From Prosthecochloris sp. (GTDB lineage Bacteria > Bacteroidota > Chlorobiia > Chlorobiales > Chlorobiaceae): a stretch of DNA of 64,000 nt. The number at the start of each line of letters is the position of its first letter. Positions within the stretch are counted from its first letter, which is position 1. The DNA lies in assembly GCA_004028745.1 (NCBI GenBank), contig RAZP01000006.1:62001-126000 (forward strand). Reading direction: 5' to 3'. The position numbers and the translations under genes are program-made. Of the stretch, positions 51,225-60,468 are shown piece by piece. The notes under the pieces are model-generated. The model saw only the letters and a list, made by a program, of their open reading frames with translations. It did not search any database and had not been told where the DNA came from.

Positions 51225-51271
51225 GTGTTTAGCCTAAGTTGGCGTTTCAAATTGTGCTGTATGTGTACAGC

Positions 51272-54200
51272 TCATTTACCGCAGCAATTTTTGTACTTTT
51301 TCCCGCTTCCGCAGGGGCAGGGCTCATTCCGGCCCGGTGTTTTTTCCGCCCTGACAGGCTGCTGGGGCTGCTCCGCATTTTCCCTGCTATTGCGACTTTG
51401 GGCAGCTTTGTTTCGCCGGCCTTCTTCGGCCTGTGCTGCCGAGTTGTCGTAGGCTGTCTCCGCTTTGTCGTGGCGGGTGACAATGCGGTCCTGCCGCACC
51501 TGCGACTTTTTGCGCTCAGCCTCGATCTGCTCCCGGGCTTCTTCGGTTACGGGGAAAAGCTTGAACGCAAGTGAGAGGGTTTCATGTTCGATTTCGCCGA
51601 GCATTCCAACAAAAAGCTTATAAGCTTCCTGTTTATACTCGAGAAGAGGGTCTTTTTGCCCGTAGGCTCTCAGGTTGATCCCTTCCTTGAGAGTGTCTAT
51701 TTCCCTGAGGTGTTCCCGCCATTTCTGATCAATAACGCTCAGCACAGCGTATTTTTCTATTTGACGCATGATTTCTTCCGGGATTGCCTCTTCCTTGCGT
51801 TTATAAAAGTCGAGCGCGGCTTGGTAAAGATGTTCAACAGTTTTTTCTGTCCCGTCAGCTTCAAACGTATCGCTGTCAATCCTGAATTCCACAGAAATAT
51901 CTCTCAGTACCTGCTCTTCGAGACCCTGTGCGTCATAGTCCTTTGAGTATCGGTTGACGATGTTTTCCGAATAATCGTGAAGCAAGTCGAATATATCAGC
52001 GGTCAGACGTTTTTTGGTGAGCGCTCCGCGGCGCCGTTTGTAGATAACATCGCGTTGCTGGTTGAGCACGTCGTCATACTCGAGAAGGCGTTTGCGTATG
52101 GAAAAATTCTGCTGTTCAACCTTTTTCTGTGCACGTTCGATCGACTTTGTAACCATCGAATGTTCAATGACATCACCCTCCTCGTGGCCGAGTTTGTCCA
52201 TAACAGAGATTACCCTGTCAGAGCCGAAAAGACGCATCAGGTTATCTTCCAGGGAAACATAGAATATAGATTCACCGGGATCTCCCTGTCGTCCGGATCT
52301 GCCTCGAAGCTGGCGGTCGATTCTCCGCGATTCATGTCTTTCCGACCCGAGAATGAAGAGCCCTCCCATTTCCTTGATGCCTTTGCCGAGCTTGATATCC
52401 GTGCCTCGACCGGCCATGTTGGTTGCAATGGTTACAGCGCTTTTCTGGCCGGCTGTGGTGACAATTTCCGCCTCCCGTTCGTGCTGTTTTGCGTTAAGGA
52501 CATTATGTTTGACTTTTTTTGCGCGAAGCATTCTCGAAAGGGTTTCGGATACCTCGACGCTGGCGGTTCCTACGAGGACAGGCTGACCTTTTTCCTGCAG
52601 CTCAATAATCTTGCCGACGATGGCGGCATATTTTTCCCTGCGAGTCTTGTAAACATAATCGTCCTGGTCTTTCCGGATAACCGGTCTGTTGGTCGGTATG
52701 ACGACAACATCCAGTTTGTAGATATCATAGAACTCCGCCGATTCCGTTTCAGCCGTGCCGGTCATACCGGCAAGTTTTTTGTAAAGACGGAAAAAGTTCT
52801 GAATGGTTATTGTCGCAAGCGTCTGTGTTTCGCCCTCGATCTTGACGTTCTCCTTGGCTTCGATCGCTTGATGGAGCCCATCGCTGTAACGTCTTCCGGG
52901 AAGGATGCGGCCGGTAAATTCGTCTACGATCATGACTTGGCCGTTTTGTACGACATATTCGTCGTCTTTTTCAAACAGAGAGTACGCTTTAAGCAACTGG
53001 CTGATGTTGTGAAGTTTTTCGGAACGTTCGGAAAAAAGCCGGTAAACCTCGTCTTTTTTCTTGATTCTCTGTTGAGCGTCAAGGGACTGGTCACTTTCTA
53101 AAGCTGCTATTTCTGCACCCACGTCCGGAACAAGAAAAAGGTCGCTGTCCTGATGGCTGAGCTTGCTGAGAAAATCGCGCCCTTTGTCGGTCAGGTCGAT
53201 CGCGTTGGATTTTTCATCGATAGAGAAGTAAAGCTCGTCATCAACCTCATGCATTCTCCTTGCATTGTCTTTGAGATACTCGTTTTCAACGCTTTGCATG
53301 AGTTTTGCCATACCTGTCTGTGATAACATCTTGATGAGGCGGCTGTTCTTCGGTTGGCCCCGTTTGGCTCGCAGAAGATCGAGGCCTGCCTGAAAGCCGT
53401 CGGGTTTTTCATTGACAAGCTTTTCTGCCTCGGAGAGGTATCCCGCCACCAGATTTTGCTGCACCTTGACCAGACGCTCGATCCAGGGCTTGATTTCTGT
53501 AAACTTGCCTGTATCCGAATCGGGTACAGGCCCCGAAATTATCAGAGGGGTCCTTGCTTCATCGATCAGGACACTGTCGACCTCATCGACAATCGCGAAA
53601 TAATAATCGCGCTGAACAAGCTCGACGGGTGAACCGGCCATGTTGTCCCGTAAATAATCAAAGCCGAATTCGTTATTTGTTCCGTACGTTATGTCGCATC
53701 CGTACTCTTTTTTCCGTTCCTCCGGACGCATCCGGCTGAGTATAACTCCGGTTTTCAGACCGTGAAATTCGAATATCGGATTCATCCACTCCCTGTCGCG
53801 TTGAGCAAGATAATCGTTGACAGTGACGATATGAACGCCTCTCCCGGTCAGGGCATTGAGAAAAGCCGGCAAAGTAGAGACCAGGGTTTTGCCTTCACCC
53901 GTAGCCATTTCGGCTATTTTTCCCTGGTGCAGGACAATGCCTCCGATCAGCTGAACATCGTAGGGTATCATGTCCCAGGTCATGGGATGTCCCATGACTT
54001 CATAGTCGTAGCCCTTAAGTCTTCTGCAAGTATCTTTTACGATAGCGAAAGTTTCGGGCAGGATATCCTCGAGTGCGGTTTTTGTTTCAGCTTCGTAAAG
54101 TGTTTCAAGTTCATCGAGTTCCCTGTTTATGCTTTCGATCTGATTGAAGGTGATATCGGGGTTTTCGAGTTTACCACGGAGATCGTTTTTCTTCTGTTGA

Positions 54201-54379
54201 ATCCCGCTCAGCTGTTTTTGCAGGTCTGATTTCAGAGCCTGGCTTTTGGTGCGGAGTTCATCATCACTGAGGGATTGGAGTGTTGAACAGACCTCGTTGA
54301 TACGACCAACAAGGGGTTGGATTTTCTTTATGTCCTTATCGTGTTTTGAGCCAAATATCTTTTCGAAAACTTTAATCAT
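51272..54379 (-). CDS. secA: Preprotein translocase ATPase SecA
   Basis: 1035 residues. Walker A MATGEGKT near 156-163, DEVDSVLIDEARTP Walker B, and the second helicase half with GSERHESRRIDRQLRGRSGRQGDPG (in parts). The C-terminus carries the zinc motif CPCGSGKKYKNCC that binds SecB or ribosomes. The protein is longer than the E. coli SecA of about 900 residues because of inserts in the first helicase half (about 310-450), a known habit of Bacteroidota and Chlorobi forms. Confidence 0.97.
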   Translation of the reverse strand: MIKVFEKIFGSKHDKDIKKIQPLVGRINEVCSTLQSLSDDELRTKSQALKSDLQKQLSGIQQKKNDLRGKLENPDITFNQIESINRELDELETLYEAETKTALEDILPETFAIVKDTCRRLKGYDYEVMGHPMTWDMIPYDVQLIGGIVLHQGKIAEMATGEGKTLVSTLPAFLNALTGRGVHIVTVNDYLAQRDREWMNPIFEFHGLKTGVILSRMRPEERKKEYGCDITYGTNNEFGFDYLRDNMAGSPVELVQRDYYFAIVDEVDSVLIDEARTPLIISGPVPDSDTGKFTEIKPWIERLVKVQQNLVAGYLSEAEKLVNEKPDGFQAGLDLLRAKRGQPKNSRLIKMLSQTGMAKLMQSVENEYLKDNARRMHEVDDELYFSIDEKSNAIDLTDKGRDFLSKLSHQDSDLFLVPDVGAEIAALESDQSLDAQQRIKKKDEVYRLFSERSEKLHNISQLLKAYSLFEKDDEYVVQNGQVMIVDEFTGRILPGRRYSDGLHQAIEAKENVKIEGETQTLATITIQNFFRLYKKLAGMTGTAETESAEFYDIYKLDVVVIPTNRPVIRKDQDDYVYKTRREKYAAIVGKIIELQEKGQPVLVGTASVEVSETLSRMLRAKKVKHNVLNAKQHEREAEIVTTAGQKSAVTIATNMAGRGTDIKLGKGIKEMGGLFILGSERHESRRIDRQLRGRSGRQGDPGESIFYVSLEDNLMRLFGSDRVISVMDKLGHEEGDVIEHSMVTKSIERAQKKVEQQNFSIRKRLLEYDDVLNQQRDVIYKRRRGALTKKRLTADIFDLLHDYSENIVNRYSKDYDAQGLEEQVLRDISVEFRIDSDTFEADGTEKTVEHLYQAALDFYKRKEEAIPEEIMRQIEKYAVLSVIDQKWREHLREIDTLKEGINLRAYGQKDPLLEYKQEAYKLFVGMLGEIEHETLSLAFKLFPVTEEAREQIEAERKKSQVRQDRIVTRHDKAETAYDNSAAQAEEGRRNKAAQSRNSRENAEQPQQPVRAEKTPGRNEPCPCGSGKKYKNCCGK

Positions 54380-54599
54380 TCGTTGCAGCCTGTCTATAGT
54401 TATTTGCCAATGAAAAAAGAACTTATAAATGAACCAGCGGATACAGTTCCCTAAAGAGTTTCCTGATGGATTTGTTCTACAAGGTATTGAATTACCTGCT
54501 GAGAAAAAAACAGCATTTTGGCGTTTTTCTTTATGTGTTTGTCAACGGGATAATTTAGCCGTAAATTACAGTTTAGATAAAAATTGAACTAATGATCTG

Positions 54600-55661
54600 A
54601 TGATTATACCTGAGTATGGACGGAGACTTGAGGAGAACGACTGGGCGCCTTGTATCGATATGCTGCTTGCAGGGGAGTATATTGTTCTTACAACGCATGT
54701 TAATTCAGACGGAGACGGGTTGGGAAGTGAGGTTGCCCTTGCCGAAGTGCTGAGGGCGCTTGGCAAGAAGGTTTCGATTGTCAACCCTACGGAAGTTCCT
54801 ACCAACTACAGCTTTCTGCGGGATATTACCGATATAACTGTATTTGATGAGCAGGCCGAAGAGGTTATCGAGGAAATTTCTCTTGCAGATATGGTTGTGC
54901 TTCTTGACGCCAATCTGAGCGAGCGCATGGGCGGCATCTGGAATCATGTACAATTTGCCAGGGAGCTTGGCAAGCTCCAGATACTCTGTATCGATCACCA
55001 TCTCGATCCGGAAGACTTTGCTGATCTGATGGTGTGCGAAACCTATGCTTCATCGACCGGGGAACTTATTTACGACCTTATCGAGGCAATGGAGGCCCGT
55101 GTCGGAAAAAAACTGATGACGCCAGGAGTTGCACAGGGGTTGTACGTAGCGGTGATGACAGACACGGGGTCTTTCAGATTCCCCAAAACAACCCCGTATG
55201 TCTACAACTTGGCAGGTGATCTTGTCGCAAAAGGGGCGGATCCGAACGATATATATGATAAGGTATATAATTCACTCAAACCTCATTCGTTGAGGCTCCT
55301 CGGTGCTGCACTCAGCGAAATCAGATTCATTGACGATAGTAAGGTTTCGTGGCTGTTTATCTCACAGGAAATGCTGAATGATACAGGGAGCAAATTGTTT
55401 GATACCGACCTGATCATCAAATATTTGCTGAGCGTGCCAAGCGTCCGCATTGCTGTGCTTATGGTTGAAATGCAGGATGGCAGAACAAAGGTCAGTTTCA
55501 GATCAAGAGGTGACATATACGTGAACCAGATTGCAAAAAGATATGGGGGAGGCGGGCACAAAAACGCGGCAGGCTGCCTGCTTCGTTACGCCCCTGAAAA
55601 AGCCACACAGATTATTCTGGCTGATGTCAGGGATTTTCTGAAAAGCTCGGAAATCGTTTGA
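54600..55661 (+). CDS. nrnA: DHH-family phosphoesterase, NrnA-type (oligoribonuclease/pAp phosphatase)
   Basis: 353 residues. First metal motif TTHVNSDGDGLGSE near 31-44, the VLLDANLSERMG site, the DHH box CIDHHLD near 127, and the DHHA1 end YGGGGHKNAAGC near 320. NrnA degrades short RNA and 3'-phosphoadenosine-5'-phosphate. Divergent from secA; the 220-base gap between them has no other gene. Followed by pepA after 17 bases. Confidence 0.9.
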   Translation: MIIPEYGRRLEENDWAPCIDMLLAGEYIVLTTHVNSDGDGLGSEVALAEVLRALGKKVSIVNPTEVPTNYSFLRDITDITVFDEQAEEVIEEISLADMVVLLDANLSERMGGIWNHVQFARELGKLQILCIDHHLDPEDFADLMVCETYASSTGELIYDLIEAMEARVGKKLMTPGVAQGLYVAVMTDTGSFRFPKTTPYVYNLAGDLVAKGADPNDIYDKVYNSLKPHSLRLLGAALSEIRFIDDSKVSWLFISQEMLNDTGSKLFDTDLIIKYLLSVPSVRIAVLMVEMQDGRTKVSFRSRGDIYVNQIAKRYGGGGHKNAAGCLLRYAPEKATQIILADVRDFLKSSEIV

Positions 55662-55678
55662 AACATTGACAACTCGCT

Positions 55679-57193
55679 ATGACAAAAGTAACGGTAACAA
55701 AAAGTTCGCTGAAAAATCTTAAAAGCAATCTGCTCGTCATGCCTTTCGCGGCAAAGGATCTTAAAAAAGATGCCGCGAAGACACTTGAGACTTTTGGTCT
55801 CGACAAAGGTGCTCTGAAAGATTTCAAAGGCAAGGCAGGTGACTCTCTTGTTGTGTACTCCGGCGGCTCAAAACTGAAAATACCCAGAGTTCTGCTGCTT
55901 GGCCTCGGTGATGCTGCGGAGATGGACGATTTTCGCAAATCCTCTTATGCCGTGGCTCAACAAGCGAAATGCTTGCGGGTGCAAAGCCTCGTTTTTGATT
56001 GCTCATCGATAACGGCATGGGCTCACAATACCGGTGAAACCACAGGAGCGGTAGCTGAGCTTCTTGTCGATTCAATGCTTTACGGTTTGTACAGTTTTGA
56101 ACGGTTGAAGAGCGGCAAGCTGGAAAAAAAGAAAGGGAAAGAGGAGAAGGTGCAGCTCGGTGAGTTGAAGATACGTGTTAACGCCGGCAGTGTGAAAGAG
56201 ACGTCAGAAGCCGTCCGCGGAGGGGAGATTATAGCCGATGCCAGAAAGCTTGCCCGTGACCTGGTCAATCTGCCTGGTAATTTGCTTAATGCCGATGATA
56301 TTGCAGATGCAGCCAGGAAATCCGCTGAAAAATCCGGCTGCAAGGTGACGGTGTTTCATAAAGAGGAGATTGAAGAGCTTGGAATGGGAGGGCTTGTGGC
56401 CGTGAACAAAGGAAGCCGCAACCCCCCGACTTTTACCATACTGGATTATGAACCTGCCTCTGAACCGGTTGCCACAGTGGCTCTTGTGGGCAAGGGGGTT
56501 ACCTTTGATTCAGGAGGTATTTCGCTCAAGCCTTCGAATGCAATGGAGGAGATGAAATGCGATATGGCCGGTGCTGCGGCTGTCATCGGGGCGGTTGAGG
56601 CTGCTTCGTTGCTCGGTCTCCCAATGCGGGTTATCGGTTTTATTCCCGCCACGGACAACATGCCGGGAGGAGCTGCTCAAACGCCGGGTGATGTCATCAC
56701 GACATATTCCGGTATTACCGTTGAAGTCGGCAATACGGACGCTGAGGGACGGCTCATACTGGCAGATGCTCTGGCATATGCAATACAGCATTACAAGCCT
56801 GACGCCATTATTGATCTCGCCACGTTGACCGGGGCCTGTATTGTGGCTTTGGGCTATTCGGTTGCCGGACTTTTCAGCAACAATGACAGGTTTGCCGGAA
56901 GGATTTACGAAGCAGGCAGGAGATCCGGTGAAAAGGTATGGCGAATGCCGGTCTGGGAGGAGTATGACGAGCTTATCAAGTCGGAAGTTGCCGATGTACA
57001 TAATACTGGCGGGAAAGGTGCAGGTTCGATAACGGCCGCAAAGTTTCTTGAAAAATTTCTTGACGGCCACAAGACTTGGGCGCATATTGATATAGCCGGA
57101 CCTGCTTTTTCATCAAAAGGCGGAAACAAAAACCAAGGAGGCACGGGGTTTGGGGTCCGCCTGCTCATTGACCTTCTGAGAGCCTGGGAGTAA
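55679..57193 (+). CDS. pepA: Leucyl aminopeptidase PepA
   Basis: 504 residues. The M17 signature NTDAEGRLILADALAY near 351-366, metal and catalytic VGKGVTFDSGGISLKPSN near 262-279, and MKCDMAGAAAV. The C-terminal catalytic domain is complete, preceded by a variable N-terminal lobe (about 1-165). It removes N-terminal residues from peptides as a hexamer with two metals. Same operon as nrnA and the next two genes. Confidence 0.95.
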   Translation: MTKVTVTKSSLKNLKSNLLVMPFAAKDLKKDAAKTLETFGLDKGALKDFKGKAGDSLVVYSGGSKLKIPRVLLLGLGDAAEMDDFRKSSYAVAQQAKCLRVQSLVFDCSSITAWAHNTGETTGAVAELLVDSMLYGLYSFERLKSGKLEKKKGKEEKVQLGELKIRVNAGSVKETSEAVRGGEIIADARKLARDLVNLPGNLLNADDIADAARKSAEKSGCKVTVFHKEEIEELGMGGLVAVNKGSRNPPTFTILDYEPASEPVATVALVGKGVTFDSGGISLKPSNAMEEMKCDMAGAAAVIGAVEAASLLGLPMRVIGFIPATDNMPGGAAQTPGDVITTYSGITVEVGNTDAEGRLILADALAYAIQHYKPDAIIDLATLTGACIVALGYSVAGLFSNNDRFAGRIYEAGRRSGEKVWRMPVWEEYDELIKSEVADVHNTGGKGAGSITAAKFLEKFLDGHKTWAHIDIAGPAFSSKGGNKNQGGTGFGVRLLIDLLRAWE

Positions 57194-57196
57194 CAA

Positions 57197-57910
57197 GTGC
57201 GCACAATGACTGAAGTAGCTCAAAATCCGGTTGTGATTCTGCCCGGTGTTCTTTTCTGGGACAGCCTCTACGCAGAAATGAAAAAAGTTCTTGCAGCTTA
57301 TGTTCCCAAGAAAAAAATTGCCATTGTGCCGGTCAGTTTTCATGACTGGATTGGTTTTCCCCCGTCCCCCGAGCGTTCGACCAACCGTGTGATGGCAGCG
57401 CTTGACCGTACCCTTGCCATGATGCAGGAGAGGTATCCCGAAGAAAAAATAACGGTTATCGCTCATAGCGGAGGGGGGACGGTAGCCCTTGTTTATCTTC
57501 TCGAACAGCCTTTTCAGGGAGATGTGTACCATCGCAGCTCCTCGGTCGGCAAGCTGTTGGCATTGGGGACACCGTTTCACACAACGGAGCATTATGCAAA
57601 GATTAAAACGGATTTTATCGATGCGCATCTCAAGCCGGAGTTTTTTGGCAGATGCAGGGTTGTTTCCATCGTGAGCGACCAGTACTTCGGATCGCTCGAG
57701 AAAGGAATGATCGAGCGGATGTGTTACATGTTCTATAAAAACGCTTCAGGAGAAGGGGAAGTCTCCGGTGACGGTATCGTGCCGGTAAAAAGCTGTTTTT
57801 TGAAGGGTGCGGAAAATGTCACAATTTCCGGGATAGAGCATCTGCCGACACCGCATACCAGGTGGTATGGTACTAAAGAGGGTATCGAACAATGGATACG
57901 ATGGTTGTGA
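57197..57910 (+). CDS. Alpha/beta hydrolase, lipase-like
   Basis: 237 residues from a GTG at 57197 that has GGGAG six bases upstream (an ATG at 57206 is the alternative). Nucleophile elbow VIAHSGGGTVAL near 90-101 with Ser94, an Asp in VSGDGIVP near 195, and a His (IEHLPTPH) near 215 can form the triad. No signal peptide. Related to PGAP1- or lipase-like cytosolic hydrolases of unknown substrate. Follows pepA by 3 bases. Confidence 0.7.
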   Translation: MRTMTEVAQNPVVILPGVLFWDSLYAEMKKVLAAYVPKKKIAIVPVSFHDWIGFPPSPERSTNRVMAALDRTLAMMQERYPEEKITVIAHSGGGTVALVYLLEQPFQGDVYHRSSSVGKLLALGTPFHTTEHYAKIKTDFIDAHLKPEFFGRCRVVSIVSDQYFGSLEKGMIERMCYMFYKNASGEGEVSGDGIVPVKSCFLKGAENVTISGIEHLPTPHTRWYGTKEGIEQWIRWL

Positions 57911-58746
57911 AAACACACACAAACCGTGCTCTGCTTGCAGGATTTCTGCTTTTCGTTCATCTTTTTGCCGGGTGCGGTGAACCTGAAAAGGAGGCTCAAT
58001 CCCGACGGGAACATATTGATTCGATGATGACCATTCTGACCCAGGTTCAGAAGAATCTTGGCAGGATTCAACAAAAAGAGGCTGTTGTCGAGAGGCTTTC
58101 GTCCAATATTGAAAAGCGTGAGGAGCAAGGCGTCGATCAGCTGGGCAAGGATATTTACGCCAGCATTCGTTTTATCGACTCGACTCTTGAGGCAAGCAGA
58201 AATCTGATCGCCAGACTTGAGGAAGAGAACAGAAATTCGGTATATCGTATTGAATCCCTCGATCAGCTTGTGGCGGAAATGCGTAATACGCTTAAAGGCA
58301 AGGATCAGGAGATACAGGAGCTCAAATCCGAGGTTCAGCAGCTCGACGCTCAAGTATCCGAACTGCTTGAAACTGTTGATGTGCTGGATGAATTTATTCT
58401 CGAACAGGAGGATATCCTCGCCTATGCCTACTACATATCGGGCAGCTATGCGGAGCTTTCTGAAAAGGGGGTGCTTTCAAAGCCGAAAAACCCTTTGTCA
58501 AAGATCTTCGATACGGACTACAGACTCGCTCAGGATTTCGATGTCGCTCTTTTCAACAGGATTGATATTACTGAAACGAGGGACCTGTATTTTGATAAGC
58601 CCGTAAAGAGTCTCAGGATTGTGACCCCGCATACGAAAAACTCATATGAGCTTGTTGGCGGCAGGACATCTTCGTTGCTTCTTATCAAGGATGAATCTGA
58701 ATTCTGGAAAAAGTCCCGGTGCCTCGTTATCGTGATTGATGATTAG
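57892..58746 (+). CDS. Lipoprotein with long coiled coil
   Basis: 284 residues. Lipobox LFAGC (Cys near 28) after a hydrophobic signal. A long heptad-type coiled coil spans about 38-170, including MAEMRNTLKGKDQEIQELKSEVQQL-type stretches. A globular end (about 175-284) is unrecognised. Its start overlaps the hydrolase by 19 bases, so it is the last gene of the nrnA-pepA operon. Its end overlaps the symporter gene end by 20 bases on the opposite strand. Predicted periplasmic; function unknown. Confidence 0.7.
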   Translation: MDTMVVKTHTNRALLAGFLLFVHLFAGCGEPEKEAQSRREHIDSMMTILTQVQKNLGRIQQKEAVVERLSSNIEKREEQGVDQLGKDIYASIRFIDSTLEASRNLIARLEEENRNSVYRIESLDQLVAEMRNTLKGKDQEIQELKSEVQQLDAQVSELLETVDVLDEFILEQEDILAYAYYISGSYAELSEKGVLSKPKNPLSKIFDTDYRLAQDFDVALFNRIDITETRDLYFDKPVKSLRIVTPHTKNSYELVGGRTSSLLLIKDESEFWKKSRCLVIVIDD

Positions 58747-60220
58747 CGAGCTTCACATACCTGTCAATAACTTTCGCCCCTACGCTGTCCCCCCAAACAT
58801 TAACGGTTGTCCTGCACCTGTCGAGAAACCAGTCGATTGCAAGTATCAGTGCGATCCCCTCGATCGGAAGATTGACCGCTTTCAGCACGAGAACCATCGT
58901 TACCAGCCCGGCTTCGGGGATTCCGGCTGCACCGATTGCTGCAAGTGTCGCGGTGAGAAATATTATGGTAAGTTCAGGGGGGCCGAGAGTAATACCATTA
59001 ATCTGGGCGATAAAGATAACCGCAACAGCTTCGTAGAGAGCGGTTCCATCCATATTGATGGTTGCTCCGAGAGGAAGCACGAATCCTGCGGTGCGGGGAG
59101 AAACCTGGTTCTTTTCTTCTGCGCATTCTACTGTAAGCGGCAGGGTTGCAGAACTTGAGGCGGTTGAAAACGCCGTTAACAGGGCCGGGGAAGTGTTATA
59201 GGCAAAACGGGCAATGCCGGTTTTACCGAAAAATTTCAGAATAAGGGGAAGAATAACCATGCTGTGGATCAAGAGCCCGGCGATAACGGTTGCAGCATAT
59301 TTCCCAAGACGGAAAAGTTCGGGAAGAAAGCCGGAAAATCCTCCCGCTTCGCCGAGTCTTCCTGCAATCAGGGCGCCGATGCCTATCGGTGCTGCATACA
59401 TGGCAAGATGAACGATCTTCATGATCGCTTCATTGAGGCCGTTGAAAAAATCAACAACGGGCCTGCCCTGTTCACCAAGCGTCGAAAGCACAGCGCCTAA
59501 AAGAAGCGAAAACGTTATAACGGGCAGAATATCGTTTTCGGCCATAGCTTTGAAAAGATTTGAGGGAATCAGGCCGGTCAGCACTTCCTTGAGAATGTCG
59601 GTAATGCTTCTTTCTTCCTGCAGAAACCTTGCAGCCGGAGGTTTATCGATAGCAATGCCTTTGCCGGTGAGGGCAAAGTCTGCAAGAATTTTTTTGTCTT
59701 GCGCCCATGAGGAAACTTCGATAGTCTCCCTGCCGTTTTTACCGTGGGTAACGATCTTTCCTTTAATGTTCCGGTCAAGCAGGGAAACGGAATAGGACGA
59801 AGAGTACTCCTTCGGTAAAGAAACGCTGTCTATGGTGACGATATTGCCTTCGATCCTGTAAGTGGCCTCTTTAAGTACTATGCCTCCTCTTGCCTCGATC
59901 TGTTCGGTTTCCGATGCAAGCTGACCCGGATGAATGAGCAGGACAAGTATTATTCCCGTTGTTACAGAAAGGGCAGTTGTCCCCAGATAGTAGAAAATCG
60001 TCCTGAACCCAAGCGGGCCGAGTTTTCTGACATCGCCGAATCTGCATATGCCGCTTATCATTGCAGCGATGATAAGCGGCATGACGATCATCATCAGGAA
60101 GGTAATGAAAAGCTCTCCTATAAAATGAACTGCCAAACCGGCTTCGGGATTCAGGCCGCCGAGAAGGGCGCCTGCCGCAATTCCAGCTATTATTCCCGCG
60201 AGAAGCTTGTTGTTTCGCAA
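58727..60220 (-). CDS. Dicarboxylate/amino-acid:cation symporter (DAACS family)
   Basis: 497 residues. GELFITFLMMIVMPLIIAAM near 35-54, the STASSSATLPLT substrate hairpin near 353, and GATINMDGTALYEA near 385 are the family hallmarks (GltP/DctA/EAAT). A stretch of about 75 residues (about 105-180) rich in charged and beta-type sequence sits between helices 3 and 4, where most members have a short loop. So a sizeable extracytoplasmic insertion is likely. Transports C4-dicarboxylates or acidic amino acids with sodium or protons. Confidence 0.9.
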   Translation of the reverse strand: MRNNKLLAGIIAGIAAGALLGGLNPEAGLAVHFIGELFITFLMMIVMPLIIAAMISGICRFGDVRKLGPLGFRTIFYYLGTTALSVTTGIILVLLIHPGQLASETEQIEARGGIVLKEATYRIEGNIVTIDSVSLPKEYSSSYSVSLLDRNIKGKIVTHGKNGRETIEVSSWAQDKKILADFALTGKGIAIDKPPAARFLQEERSITDILKEVLTGLIPSNLFKAMAENDILPVITFSLLLGAVLSTLGEQGRPVVDFFNGLNEAIMKIVHLAMYAAPIGIGALIAGRLGEAGGFSGFLPELFRLGKYAATVIAGLLIHSMVILPLILKFFGKTGIARFAYNTSPALLTAFSTASSSATLPLTVECAEEKNQVSPRTAGFVLPLGATINMDGTALYEAVAVIFIAQINGITLGPPELTIIFLTATLAAIGAAGIPEAGLVTMVLVLKAVNLPIEGIALILAIDWFLDRCRTTVNVWGDSVGAKVIDRYVKLANHQSR

Positions 60221-60252
60221 ACTCTTTAAAATTGTAAGGGTTTATGATGAAT

Positions 60253-60276
60253 AAGTGACGAGATAGAGGTGCCCTT
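60253..60276. mobile_element. MITE right-end fragment
   Basis: AGATAGAGGTGCCC matches the right terminus of the MITE family; the left part is gone. It lies between the symporter and ugd. Confidence 0.4.
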
Positions 60277-60468
60277 ATTTTGGACGAGCCTTTTGTCACT
60301 ATTTTGCCGGACAATCTAAGGCGGCCAACTTTGATGTTGTACAATACAAACAAAGTACCGTTTTTCTCATAATTTTTATATATATAGGGGCGTTTGTCGA
60401 GGGGCAGCAGCGGCTTCAAGAGGACGTTTCTGCCTTTATGCATTTCTCAACGAATAAATGGGACTGTC

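Noticed and set aside
51977..53101. 374-codon plus-strand frame
   Set aside because: Antisense to secA; no motif of its own.
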